35,095 nucleotides of DNA from Pirellula sp. (lineage in GTDB: Bacteria; Planctomycetota; Planctomycetia; Pirellulales; Pirellulaceae). Below the pieces are notes generated by a model, which did no database searches, was not told where the DNA came from, and saw only the letters and a program-made list of their open reading frames with translations. Below, piece by piece: positions 9,421 through 17,983 of the stretch (within the stretch, counting starts at the first letter, position 1; the number at the start of each line of letters is the position of its first letter). The position numbers and the translations under genes are program-made. Where the stretch lies: NCBI GenBank assembly GCA_021736575.1, contig JAIPFP010000034.1, forward strand, positions 1 through 35,095. The letters run 5' to 3'.

Positions 9421-9472
9421 CGAACCGCCGCACAAGGCCGGCGGGATTCGAAATACTCCAGGCTTGCCCTGG
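9421..9472. terminator. Hairpins between convergent genes
   Basis: Two stem-loops lie in the 134-base gap between the DUF1501 and lactonase stop codons. The first (9421-9450) has a 6-bp CCGCCG/CGGCGG stem extended by CGAA/TTCG past a 2-base bulge. The second (9458-9472) is CCAGG/CCTGG. There is no strong T-run, so any role in ending transcription is tentative. Confidence 0.4.
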
Positions 9473-9533
9473 GGATTTGTTATGTTTTGTGGCTAATCGA
9501 CGCACCGTCAGAACGGAACATTGTCGATACGTA

Positions 9534-10694
9534 TTAGCGTCCGTCGTCGAATAGGACGCAAATCGCGGATGGTGCAAAGACACAGGTCTGATTAAAGGTC
9601 AGTCGACCCGTTGAGTTGTCGAGCCTAAATGCCGCAAGTGTATGCGAGCTTTGGCCGGCGGTGAGCAACCAATTTCCATCCGGCGAAATGTTGAAGTTGC
9701 GAGGTGTCACGGCGCGAGCGTTTTCGCACTGTATCACCTTGAGCTCGCCATTGCTTTGATTGACTTCAAAGGCGGTGATCGAATCGTGTCCGCGGTTTGC
9801 GGAATAGACAAATTTGCCGTTTTCATGAACACGTATCTCGGACGCGCTTTTGGCTATTTCGCGCGCGAGTTCGGCAGCCGGTACCGTTTCAATCGTTTGC
9901 CTTGGCGTCATCGTTCCGGCTTTGGAATCGTAATCGAAAACGGTAACGCTCAAACTCAACTCGTTGAGAACATAGACCCAGCGTCCGTTGGGATGAAACT
10001 TCATGTGGCGAGGCCCACTCCCGGGTGGCACTATTCCGACGCCATGTGGAGTGAGCTTGGAGTGCTCCGCGTCCACCTTATAGATGACGACACGATCGAG
10101 CCCAAGGTCGGGCACAAAAGCAAAGCGATTGTCACTTGAGAATCCTGTCCAGTGCGCGTGCGGAGTATCTTGACGCCCCGGAACGACACGCGAGCCACCC
10201 TCATGCTTGATCAACTGCGTGCGTTCCTTGAGAGAGCCGTTCGGATTCAGCGAGAAGACCGCGACCGAGCCAGACCCGTATTGTGCCGTCAGCAATGTCT
10301 TGCCGGAGGCATCCAGCGAAACGTGAGCGGCACCGCCATCGCCGATTGGCAAGGCATTGATATGCGTTAAGCTTTTTTTGTCTTGCGGGCCTTCGATGGC
10401 CATGGCGGCGACGACTTGTTCATTCTTGAGCCCGCCGACTGCATAGAGAACCGGCAAGAGCGGGTGCTTGGCAAGAAAGCCAGGCCCCTCCATTTCTGCG
10501 ACCAGCCTAGGGTCGGTTAGCTTACCATTCGTAGTATCGAGTTGGCAGTGATAGATGCCGCGGCTTTGAGAGCTACGTCCGGTACCGAGCCAGACATTGA
10601 TATCCTCGGCCAAAGCAACAGGTGAAAGGGCACAATATGACATCAAATACGTTCCAAGCAATAAACTAGTAAGGATCGCGTTGCGGATACTCAT
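9534..10694 (-). CDS. Exported lactonase, YbhE/6-phosphogluconolactonase-like beta-propeller
   Basis: A 386-residue protein from the chosen ATG at 10694, where a clear signal peptide begins (MSIRNAILTSLLLGTYLMSY, cleaved after ALA near residue 25). The frame continues upstream to 10781 but that part is not signal-like. The mature part shows the repeating blades of the lactonase family: YHCQLDTTNGKL, HPLLPVLYAVGG, RHMKFHPNGRWVYVLNE, NFNISPDGNWLL. Cytoplasmic homologues hydrolyse 6-phosphogluconolactone. Planctomycetes encode many exported versions whose substrate is unknown. It stands alone, divergent from nothing nearby and convergent with the DUF1501 gene. Confidence 0.85.
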   Translation of the reverse strand: MSIRNAILTSLLLGTYLMSYCALSPVALAEDINVWLGTGRSSQSRGIYHCQLDTTNGKLTDPRLVAEMEGPGFLAKHPLLPVLYAVGGLKNEQVVAAMAIEGPQDKKSLTHINALPIGDGGAAHVSLDASGKTLLTAQYGSGSVAVFSLNPNGSLKERTQLIKHEGGSRVVPGRQDTPHAHWTGFSSDNRFAFVPDLGLDRVVIYKVDAEHSKLTPHGVGIVPPGSGPRHMKFHPNGRWVYVLNELSLSVTVFDYDSKAGTMTPRQTIETVPAAELAREIAKSASEIRVHENGKFVYSANRGHDSITAFEVNQSNGELKVIQCENARAVTPRNFNISPDGNWLLTAGQSSHTLAAFRLDNSTGRLTFNQTCVFAPSAICVLFDDGR

Positions 10695-10800
10695 CGCAGG
10701 GTGGCTCGGGTTAGCATAGGGGATGGATTGCAAACTAGGGCCCAGTGGCCACCCTGCCGATTGTACCCTTTTGCTCGGCAAAAAGTGCGATCTGCACCTA

Positions 10801-10823
10801 ACTTTCGCGGAGCGAAAGGGGAC
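10801..10823. repeat. REP-like palindrome
   Basis: CTTTCGC (10802-10808) pairs with GCGAAAG (10812-10818) around a GGA loop and is followed by GGGGAC. It is the third copy of the unit found as an inverted pair at 250-310. Confidence 0.7.
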
Positions 10824-10849
10824 ACTAATCCAAGAACTTTGGAGCCACG

Positions 10850-10878
10850 AAAAAACCCGATGTTGTTCACACCGGGTT
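10850..10878 (-). terminator. rpsI: Rho-independent terminator of rplM-rpsI
   Basis: On the minus strand, AACCCG (10873-10878 complement) pairs with CGGGTT (10854-10859 complement). An inner TGT/ACA stem sits past one mismatch, and the hairpin runs into a stretch of six T. It lies about 30 bases after the rpsI stop. Confidence 0.8.
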
Positions 10879-10909
10879 CTTTGAATGAATGGACTTGATG
10901 AGATAGCGA

Positions 10910-11323
10910 CTAACGCTTGGAGAACTGAACTCCACGGCGTGCGCCGCGAAGACCGTACTTCTTTCGTTCTTTCATGCGAGAATCGCGTGTCAGGTAGCCA
11001 TCATCGCGGAGAGGTCCGAAGTTCTCTTCATTCAGGCTAACTAAGGCCCGAGCCAAGCCCATCCGGACGGCTCCAGCTTGGCTGCACGTTCCGCCACCGT
11101 TGACTCGAATGAAAACATCTACTTTGTCTCGGTGGCCGACATGGTCCAATGTCTGCAACACGAGTCTACGCTCGGTATCGTTCACGAAGTATGTTTCGAA
11201 TTCGCGATCGTTTACCGTGATCTTACCTCCGCCCAACTTGATTCGCACTCGCGCCACCGAGCTCTTGCGTCGCCCTGTTCCGAGGCTCTCACCACTTACT
11301 TTGTCTTTTTTGCCTACAAGCAT
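10910..11323 (-). CDS. rpsI: Ribosomal protein S9
   Basis: A 137-residue protein of the small ribosomal subunit. The family core is clear: GTGRRKSSVARVRI, GGGKITVNDRE, VNGGGTCSQAGAVRMGLARAL, and the C-terminal DSRMKERKKYGLRGARRGVQFSKR, whose last Lys-Arg reaches the P-site tRNA. It has a short extra N-terminus (MLVGKKDKVSGES). It follows rplM by 54 bases, the standard bacterial order, and the two are surely co-transcribed. Confidence 0.98.
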   Translation of the reverse strand: MLVGKKDKVSGESLGTGRRKSSVARVRIKLGGGKITVNDREFETYFVNDTERRLVLQTLDHVGHRDKVDVFIRVNGGGTCSQAGAVRMGLARALVSLNEENFGPLRDDGYLTRDSRMKERKKYGLRGARRGVQFSKR

Positions 11324-11377
11324 TAGTTATTTCTCTGCTCTGAATTAAACGATCGAAGGACGGATAAGGTTTTGGGT

Positions 11378-11830
11378 TTAGCTGGCTTTGTGGCCGAACG
11401 AAGCGGGTTGAGGCTGTTGTGCCTGGTGAGGATGCTCGCTGCCAGCATAAACCTTTAGTTTGGCAAGCATGTGGCGACCGAGTGCATTTTTTGGAAGCAT
11501 CCGCTTGACAGCCATTGTGACCAAGTCGGTCGGCTTTCGTTCGAGTCGTTCCGCGTAGCTTTCCAGTTTTTGGCGATGGTAGCCGTTGTACCAAGCATAA
11601 TGGCGTACTTTGAGCTTGTTGCCTGTCATGACAACTTTTTCTGCATTGATGACGACAACGAATTCGCCTGTGTCGACGTGCGCCGTGTACTCTGGTCGAT
11701 GTTTTCCCATCAAAACCATGGCAATATCGCTAGCCAATCGTCCTAAAATGCAATCGGTCGCATCTGCGAGATACCATTTTTGATCGACTGTGCCCGTTTT
11801 GGCTACGTATGTTTTCGGTTGTGCTACCAT
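11378..11830 (-). CDS. rplM: Ribosomal protein L13
   Basis: A 150-residue protein of the large ribosomal subunit. The start is ATG 11830, giving MVAQPKTYVAK, preceded by AAAGGA at good spacing. The longer open frame (to 11965) would begin upstream of the promoter. L13 features include KWYLADATDCILGRLAS, LMGKHRPEYT, GEFVVVINAEKV, and AVKRMLPKNALGRHML. The C-terminus carries a Gln/Pro/His-rich tail (EHPHQAQQPQP). First gene of the rplM-rpsI operon. Confidence 0.98.
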   Translation of the reverse strand: MVAQPKTYVAKTGTVDQKWYLADATDCILGRLASDIAMVLMGKHRPEYTAHVDTGEFVVVINAEKVVMTGNKLKVRHYAWYNGYHRQKLESYAERLERKPTDLVTMAVKRMLPKNALGRHMLAKLKVYAGSEHPHQAQQPQPASFGHKAS

Positions 11831-11942
11831 GAGTAAATCCTTTGGTTTTTGAGAGCCAGCAGGCCATTTCCGGGAAAAATCGAGCCCGAAAAAAATCCTA
11901 ACTTGTTCAAATAACCAGTTTTGCAGAGTATGTGAGGGGAGG

Positions 11943-11971
11943 AGTATATCGGCCCCTTTTTGCAATCACAA
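11943..11971 (-). promoter_or_regulatory. rplM: Sigma70-type promoter for rplM-rpsI
   Basis: On the minus strand, TTGTGA (11966-11971) and TATACT (11943-11948) are separated by exactly 17 bases. The start of transcription would be near 11936, giving a leader of about 105 bases before ATG 11830. The leader holds a T-run and a CGGG/CCCG hairpin, which could serve ribosomal-protein feedback; that part is speculation. In the rest of 11831-12173 only a weak TATAAA at 12083 is seen. Confidence 0.65.
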
Positions 11972-12173
11972 GTGCTTTTCGAGGCTTCTTAGCTGGGATT
12001 TTCCCTGCTTCAACGGCGGATTCACGTCAAAATGGGAATTTTGGGCAGAAAATAGGGTGTACCGAGTTTGCCGAATCACAGGTATAAACAATGGCCGATA
12101 GACGACTGAGCGGAGCGTTCCATTTTTGTTCGCAGACCTGATTTCTGTGATTTGTTTGCTAGGGGAACTTTTT

Positions 12174-15100
12174 GTGTTGGATTTAACCCGATTTCACGCC
12201 CCATTCAATCCTCCCAAGTCCACATTGGTTGATGTGCTTCGATATTGGGCGAATACGCAGCCCAACAAGGTTGCCTTTTACTACACGGACGGCGAAACCG
12301 ATGATGACACGTCGATTACATTTGCGGAGTTAGACCACGTTGCTCGTGCCGTGGCGGTCAAGATCCTCGAGACGAATAAACCCGGCTCGCGAGGATTGTT
12401 GCTTTATCCACCTGGGGCAGATGAGTTCGTCGCCGGTTTTTTTGGCTGTTTATACGCAGGTTGCATTTGCGTCCCTGCTTATCCGCCGCGCCGCAGCCGA
12501 AAGGGAGCTCGAATCCAAGGTATCGCGCATGACTGCCAAGCCGAGTTTGCACTAACCACCAGCGAGACGATTGCCCAAATCCTGAAGGAGGAATCGACCC
12601 GAGAGGAGACTGCGTCCATGCAGTTGATCTCCACCGATGCCATCGACAGGTCGCTAGCGATCCAATTCACTGAAATGCCTATACCGCCGTCGGACCTGGC
12701 TGTGCTTCAGTACACCTCGGGTTCAACGGGTCAGCCCAAAGGTGTCATGCTAACGCATTCTAACCTCATTAGAAATTGTGAAATGATCACCGTCCTTTTC
12801 GACGGAACCAATGATTCAATAGGGGTCAGTTGGTTGCCCATGTATCACGACATGGGGTTGGTCGGGGGCGTCCTCTCGCCGATGTACATGGGGCTCAGTA
12901 TGGTGCTGATGAGTCCGATGTCTTTCATGCAACGCCCTGTGCGTTGGCTCAAGACATTGTCCAAGTACAAGGGTACGACGAGCGGTGGACCGAACTTCGC
13001 ATACCAGCTATGCGTTGACAAAGTGACCGAAGAAGAGATGCAAGGACTGGACTTAAGCTCTTGGACTTTGGCGTTTAATGGTGCCGAACCTGTTCGAGCC
13101 AATACTCTGGAGCAGTTTAGTCGCAAATTTGAGCGTGTTGGGTTTTCACATACGTCCCATTTTCCTTGCTATGGAATGGCCGAAACGACTCTGATCGTGA
13201 CCGGCGGCCCTCGTCAATCTCCTCCGATCATCAAGCACTTTGATGGCCGATGTCTCGACGCTCGGATGGTAAAGCCTGTCAGAGAAGATTCGCCGGATGC
13301 ACGCAGTTTGGTCGGCTGCGGTCGAGCCACCGAGAATGAATCGCTGATCATCGTAGACACAGAAACTCACAGGTCTTTGCCCGAAGATTCCATAGGCGAG
13401 ATTTGGATTCAAAGTCCCAGCGTTGGCAAAGGCTATTGGGAAAAAGAAGAATTGTCGCAATCGAACTTTCAGGCGAGGACGGCCGACGGCGAAGGTCCCT
13501 ATCTGCGAACAGGCGACTTGGGATTCTGGAGCGATGGGCAACTCTATGTTGCCGGTCGCGTTAAGGACTTAATTATTGTGCGCGGTGTCAATCGCTATCC
13601 ACAGGATATCGAGCAAACGGTGGAGGAATGTCATGAATCCATTTCCTCGTCTGCGGCTGCGGCCTTTGCGGATGACAATGGTCCCCGCGAACGACTCATT
13701 ATTGCGGTAGAAGTCCAACGTTCGCTGGAAGACGATTGGAACCCAGTGGTCTACGCGATTCGGCGGAGCGTAACCCAAAGTCATGAGCTTCCTCCGGATG
13801 CAGTGGTCCTTGTCCGTCACGGATCATTGCCACGGACGTCTTCTGGCAAGATCCAGCGGCACGCGTGCTTGAAAGATTTCCGCGAAGGAAACTTGAGAGT
13901 CATTCATCAATGGCTTTCGTGGGAGGACAATCTTCCAGAACAAGCCCCGATGATTGCCGCCGCGACAGTCGACGACCTTCGCTCGGGCTTCCGAGGGCGT
14001 GGCAACTACGGTTCGGCCCTCCCGCATAAGAAAAAACGCGACCCAGATATCGATATTGTGGAACTTGTGAAACGGGCTGTCAAAAACGTTGCCCAAGAGC
14101 GAGCCAAATTACTCGATCTCGACACCAATATTGTTGTGGACTTGGGACTCGACAGTCTAGAACGGCTGCAAATCGCACATGTGCTTGAGAGCTCGGTAGG
14201 GGGGCGTTTTCCAGAAGAAGTCTTGCAAGAGATCGAAACCGTCCGAGAAATCGCCGAAGCGATCGAAGAGCACTTCGGAAAGGATCGCATTCGAACGGAT
14301 GTCGTTTCCGAACACGACGCTGAACCGGTAATGCGAGAAGTTGCACCCGAGGACTATCGTTTTGATTTGATTCCGGAATATCGACGGTTGAGACAGACCA
14401 TCGGCCAATTTGAAATGACGGGGTTACCTAATCCTTATTTCTCCATTCACGAAGGCCTGACTCGAGATACGACGACGGTCGATGGGCGACAACTCATCAG
14501 CTTTGCGAGTTACAATTATCTCGGAATGAGCGGCGATCCATTCGTTACTCAAGCGGTCGTGGATGCTGTCCAAAAGTACGGGACGAGCGTTTCTGCTTCG
14601 CGATTAGTCAGTGGCGAAAAGGACATTCACCGACAACTGGAACGTTCGATCGCGGATTGGATTGGGGTCGAGGATTCTATCGTTCTGGTAGGAGGTCACT
14701 CGACCAACGAAACAGTCATCGGGCACGTAGTCGGACAACAAGATTTGATCCTGCACGATGCACTTTCGCATAACAGCATTGTTCAAGGTGCAATCTTGTC
14801 AGGTAGTCGTCGCCGAGCGTTTCCCCATAACGACTTCAACGCGCTCGACGAGGCGCTTACGGAACTGCGTACGCGATATCGCCGAGTCCTCGTCATCGTC
14901 GAAGGCGTCTATAGTATGGACGGCGACTTTCCAAACCTGCCGAAGTTCATCGAGATCTGCAAGAAACATAAGTGCTGGTTAATGGTTGACGAAGCCCACT
15001 CGATCGGAACGATGGGTGCACACGGACGGGGAATCGCAGAGCACTTTGGCGTCAACCCACTGGACGTTGATATCTGGATGGGCACTCTTAGTAAATCCTT

Positions 15101-15596
15101 TGGATCGTGTGGCGGTTACATCGCTGGACGTAAAGAATTGGTCGAATTCCTGAAGTACACAGCCCCTGGATTCGTATTCAGTGTTGGCTTGTCGCCGAGC
15201 AACACGGCTGCAGCCATTGCTTCTCTGCAAGTTCTCAAACGAGAGCCGACGAGAGTCACGCGACTTAAGGACGCATCCCGACTGTTTTTGACGGAAGCAA
15301 AGAAACGCGGACTCAATACAGGCAGCAGCGGTGAAACAGCGGTGATTCCCGTCATTACAGGTAATTCGTTGCACGCCTTACAGCTATCGAGACGGATGAT
15401 TGATTCGGGCATCAATGTGCAGCCGATTTTGTATCCGGCGGTCGAGGAGTCGGCGACTCGTCTTCGGTTCTTTATCAACTCGACGCATTCGAACCAACAA
15501 ATACTTTATGCCGTCGATAAATGTGCAGAGCATTTGCAAGCGATTGCGCCCGAGTATTTCCGAACGGTCCCGTCCGAGCCCGCGATGGCACGATGA
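12174..15596 (+). CDS. Fatty acyl-AMP ligase - acyl carrier protein - alpha-oxoamine synthase fusion
   Basis: An 1140-residue three-domain enzyme. GTG 12174 is chosen because AGGGGAA sits six bases upstream; the frame is open to a TTG at 12126. Residues about 1-580 form a fatty acyl-AMP ligase with the P-loop-like YTSGSTGQPKGVMLTH (from about 180), WLPMYHDMGLVGG, and the terminal GSLPRTSSGKIQR lysine. Residues about 625-700 are an acyl carrier protein with DLGLDSLERL, Ser661 being the phosphopantetheine site. Residues about 740-1130 are a PLP enzyme of the KAPA-synthase or serine palmitoyltransferase class: DEAHSIGTMG, and TLSKSFGSCGG with the Schiff-base lysine at 974. Together the domains could activate a fatty acid, load it on the built-in carrier and condense it with an amino acid with loss of CO2. 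The amino acid is not known. The stop overlaps the rex start. Confidence 0.9.
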   Translation: MLDLTRFHAPFNPPKSTLVDVLRYWANTQPNKVAFYYTDGETDDDTSITFAELDHVARAVAVKILETNKPGSRGLLLYPPGADEFVAGFFGCLYAGCICVPAYPPRRSRKGARIQGIAHDCQAEFALTTSETIAQILKEESTREETASMQLISTDAIDRSLAIQFTEMPIPPSDLAVLQYTSGSTGQPKGVMLTHSNLIRNCEMITVLFDGTNDSIGVSWLPMYHDMGLVGGVLSPMYMGLSMVLMSPMSFMQRPVRWLKTLSKYKGTTSGGPNFAYQLCVDKVTEEEMQGLDLSSWTLAFNGAEPVRANTLEQFSRKFERVGFSHTSHFPCYGMAETTLIVTGGPRQSPPIIKHFDGRCLDARMVKPVREDSPDARSLVGCGRATENESLIIVDTETHRSLPEDSIGEIWIQSPSVGKGYWEKEELSQSNFQARTADGEGPYLRTGDLGFWSDGQLYVAGRVKDLIIVRGVNRYPQDIEQTVEECHESISSSAAAAFADDNGPRERLIIAVEVQRSLEDDWNPVVYAIRRSVTQSHELPPDAVVLVRHGSLPRTSSGKIQRHACLKDFREGNLRVIHQWLSWEDNLPEQAPMIAAATVDDLRSGFRGRGNYGSALPHKKKRDPDIDIVELVKRAVKNVAQERAKLLDLDTNIVVDLGLDSLERLQIAHVLESSVGGRFPEEVLQEIETVREIAEAIEEHFGKDRIRTDVVSEHDAEPVMREVAPEDYRFDLIPEYRRLRQTIGQFEMTGLPNPYFSIHEGLTRDTTTVDGRQLISFASYNYLGMSGDPFVTQAVVDAVQKYGTSVSASRLVSGEKDIHRQLERSIADWIGVEDSIVLVGGHSTNETVIGHVVGQQDLILHDALSHNSIVQGAILSGSRRRAFPHNDFNALDEALTELRTRYRRVLVIVEGVYSMDGDFPNLPKFIEICKKHKCWLMVDEAHSIGTMGAHGRGIAEHFGVNPLDVDIWMGTLSKSFGSCGGYIAGRKELVEFLKYTAPGFVFSVGLSPSNTAAAIASLQVLKREPTRVTRLKDASRLFLTEAKKRGLNTGSSGETAVIPVITGNSLHALQLSRRMIDSGINVQPILYPAVEESATRLRFFINSTHSNQQILYAVDKCAEHLQAIAPEYFRTVPSEPAMAR

Positions 15597-16300
15597 TGCC
15601 GAAAGCGGATTCAAACGACGGTGAGGCGAGAGGTGCACGCCCGCGCGCCGGCGGAACGCAACCAAATTACGTCCCAGTCGCGACCGTGACACGTTTGGCT
15701 TTGTATCTGCGAGAATTGCAACAGTTGCAGAGATCCGGCGCGCAGCGAATTCAAAGTGGCGCGATCGCAAAACGGCTGGGGCTTAACGACTCGCAGGTGC
15801 GTCGTGATCTATCTTGCTTTGGCCAATTTGGTCAACGCGGAGTAGGCTACGACATCACCGGCTTAATGAAAGCGATACAGGTGATCCTGGGTACCGATCG
15901 TTCTTGGAATGTCATTTTGGTCGGAGCCGGTAACCTGGGACGAGCCCTGTCGGGATACCGCGGGTTCGATCAACAAGGATTCCGATTGGTGGGAGTCTTC
16001 GATTGTTCCGAAGAGAAAATAGGTTCTAAGTTAGGTAATCTCTTCATTCGCTCGCTGGATGATCTTGAGTCGGTGGTTGAGACAACGAAGGTTGAGCTTG
16101 CGATCTTAGCCGTACCCGCTGAATCGGCCATTGCCGTTGCTCAGCGACTGGAAATTGCAGGCATCACGGGGATTCTTAACTTCGCTCCGGTCACCGTACG
16201 AAGACCTAACAGCAGCCTAACCGTGGTTGACGTCGACTTAGCGGTTGAACTGCAACGACTGGCTTTTGCCGTAGTTAATAAAAATAAGACGACGGATTGA
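15593..16300 (+). CDS. rex: Redox-sensing transcriptional repressor Rex
   Basis: A 235-residue regulator that binds DNA when the NADH/NAD+ ratio is low and releases it when NADH is high. ATG 15593 (or 15596, in an ATGATG run) overlaps the stop of the preceding fusion gene, implying translational coupling. A poorly conserved 25-residue lead (DSNDGEARGARPRAGG) precedes the winged-helix domain (SGAIAKRLGLNDSQVRRDLSCFGQFGQRGVGYD) and the Rossmann NADH-binding domain (VILVGAGNLGRALSGY, later FDCSEEKIGSK). C-terminal VVDVDLAVELQRLAF closes the domain-swapped dimer region. Length fits the family. Confidence 0.95.
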   Translation: MMPKADSNDGEARGARPRAGGTQPNYVPVATVTRLALYLRELQQLQRSGAQRIQSGAIAKRLGLNDSQVRRDLSCFGQFGQRGVGYDITGLMKAIQVILGTDRSWNVILVGAGNLGRALSGYRGFDQQGFRLVGVFDCSEEKIGSKLGNLFIRSLDDLESVVETTKVELAILAVPAESAIAVAQRLEIAGITGILNFAPVTVRRPNSSLTVVDVDLAVELQRLAFAVVNKNKTTD

Positions 16301-16603
16301 TCGGGCTACGGAGGAAGAGTTGCAGGCTTTTATCAGGATTGGCATTTTTGCGAGCGACCAACGAGTTAGATGACATTCAATCGATAACGGATAATTAAGG
16401 AGAAGGTGATGTGCGATTCACGAGAAGCATCCAGTTGCTTCTAAGCAGGCAGACTTTGGTCGAAAGTGCTGTGCACATTGGGGGCCTTCATTTCCTCCAG
16501 GGACTTGTCCAGATCCGATGCCACCATCGCAGTGTTTGCGTTAAGTAGATTGCTGCGAACAAATCTGGTAATGATGTCGCAACTGGAGAGAGGGAGTAGC
16601 AAA
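16301..16603. other. Intergenic region with hairpin and mini-ORF
   Basis: No convincing gene. A 7-bp inverted repeat, AGAAGCA/TGCTTCT (16423-16429 and 16436-16442), lacks a T-run. It lies inside a 12-codon frame (16409-16444, ATG to TAA) that has a very good ribosome site, AAGGAG, just upstream. This could be a leader peptide or the cut-off start of a lost gene. Confidence 0.4.
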
Positions 16604-16852
16604 ATGCGCACTTACGTGACTTACATGCTTGGAGGCATCGTCTGGGTATTCGCGTTTATACTAGCTGTAGGCTGTTCCTTTGAAGCATTTTTATTGGTTC
16701 GCTATCCTGGTCTTGACGATCCCTCATCTGGCCCAGCGCACTATTGGCCTGAAGATGCCTTTCAAATTATCGGAACTGTTTGCTTCGTCGTCTTTGTTTT
16801 TTTCTGCATTTCGTTCATGATCTACAAGACGCAGAAATCAAATATTCCATAG
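16604..16852 (+). CDS. Small two-helix membrane protein, unknown
   Basis: An 82-residue protein starting MRTYVTYMLGG, with GGAGAGAGGGAG as ribosome site upstream. Two hydrophobic segments lie at about residues 6-30 and 50-75, separated by a polar, proline-rich loop (YPGLDDPSSGPAHYWPED) that may face the periplasm. A longer frame to 16466 reads as non-coding. No family recognised. It lies at the left edge of the accessory region. Confidence 0.55.
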   Translation: MRTYVTYMLGGIVWVFAFILAVGCSFEAFLLVRYPGLDDPSSGPAHYWPEDAFQIIGTVCFVVFVFFCISFMIYKTQKSNIP

Positions 16853-17054
16853 GCAGTTTCGACTGGAAGAAATCAAACTAATCAGGCTTCTTTGGGGAAA
16901 GAACAAAGGTGTCAAGTGTCATTGATTGCCAATGTTGCCTGCAAGCCACCGCGCCAACGATCAGCTTCATCACCAGTTTCGGTTTGTTTAACGGGAGGAG
17001 CAGCGATATGGGGAAGCAGCTCGTTGTTTTGGTCGAACAGACGAGTGGCCATGA

Positions 17055-17651
17055 AGGGGGGGTGAGGGGCAATACGCAGACTTCGCTCCTAGCGTCGGCA
17101 CGAAGGAAACCATCAAAACGCTCGTCGAATGGGCACCGGGCCTCCAAGCCAAACATGCCGAGTTCCACAAGTCTCTCGATGCTTGGTGGACCGGCAACGT
17201 CAAACGCTTAGAAAAACTCCCCGAGACACAAAACGTCTTCGAGTTTCGTCGGCAGTGCATCGACGGGTTATCTAAGGCATTGGTGCCGCACAATCTGCTC
17301 GACGTGTATCAGGCCCGTGGTGCTGTCGCTGCGTACATCAAGTCGCTGGACGAACTCAAGACGCTCAAGGCGCACATTCGGGAAGTGGAGAAGCAGAAGG
17401 AGACTCTCATTGCTTCTGCTCGTGCCAAGATCACCGAGGCCGAAGCGAAGAAGCTGATCCTGGCCCGATTCAAGCGACTGCTGACCGAGCAGTTCGACGG
17501 CTATCTGTGGCAGTATCAGCGAGCGTTCATCGCCGCCGTCGAAAACCTGTGGGCCAAATACGCCGTCACCACGAAGCAGATTCTTGCCGAGCGGGATCGG
17601 GAAACCTCGCAGCTCGACGCCTTCTTGACCGAGCTAGGCTATAATCGATGA
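17055..17651 (+). pseudogene. hsdM: C-terminal fragment of type I restriction methyltransferase HsdM
   Basis: An open frame of 198 codons with no start codon near its beginning; a stop lies immediately upstream at 17052. The peptide matches the C-terminal region of type I modification subunits: EWAPGLQAKHAEFHKSLDAWW, LVPHNLLDVYQARGAVAAYI, a coiled-coil REVEKQKETLIASARAKITEAEAKKL, and VENLWAKYAVTTKQILAERDRETSQLD. The catalytic methylase domain (normally several hundred residues with NPPY) is missing, so it cannot methylate DNA. The region 16853-17054 before it holds no recognisable hsdM sequence, so the 5' part was deleted. A frame from GTG 17280 could still make a 123-residue peptide. Confidence 0.8.
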
Positions 17652-17752
17652 GCCGACATTGGCACCTTTGTCTCAACGTCGCGCCATCACCCATGTTTGT
17701 CAAGTTGTCCAATCAACGAGCAGTGAAATACTCGATAACAGGAGAAATCAAG

Positions 17753-17983
17753 ATGACTTTGTCGGAACGCATTACGATCAACCCGGAGCTTTGTCATGGC
17801 AAGCCGTGCGTGCGAGGATTGCGTTATCCCGTCACAATGATTCTCGATTTGCTGGGTTCTGGCATGTCATCCGAGGACATCCTGGCCGACTATCCCGATC
17901 TGGAAGTGGAAGACATTCAAGCCTGTTTGCAATTCGCTGCGCGGCTCAGTGACGTGAAATCGCTGGCGAGGGCCACGGCGTGA
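17753..17983 (+). CDS. DUF433 antitoxin
   Basis: A 76-residue protein of the DUF433 family: CHGKPCVRGLRYPVTMILDLL, then EDILADYPDLEVEDIQACLQFAA. The fold is a small helix-turn-helix domain. ATG 17753 follows AGGAGAA at good spacing; the frame is open upstream but not conserved-looking. Its stop overlaps the GTG of the next gene, the usual antitoxin-toxin order. It sits between the hsdM and hsdS fragments. Confidence 0.85.
   Translation: MTLSERITINPELCHGKPCVRGLRYPVTMILDLLGSGMSSEDILADYPDLEVEDIQACLQFAARLSDVKSLARATA

Noticed and set aside
12083-12088. TATAAA as -10 box of the acyl-AMP ligase fusion gene
   Set aside because: No -35 element lies 16-18 bases upstream, so support is too weak to annotate as a promoter.
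16853-17054. Possible N-terminal part of hsdM
   Set aside because: Translation in all three plus frames gives nothing like an HsdM N-terminus or methylase motif.
17640-17645. TATAAT as promoter of the DUF433/DUF5615 pair
   Set aside because: It falls inside the last codons of the hsdM fragment and lacks a -35 box at proper spacing.
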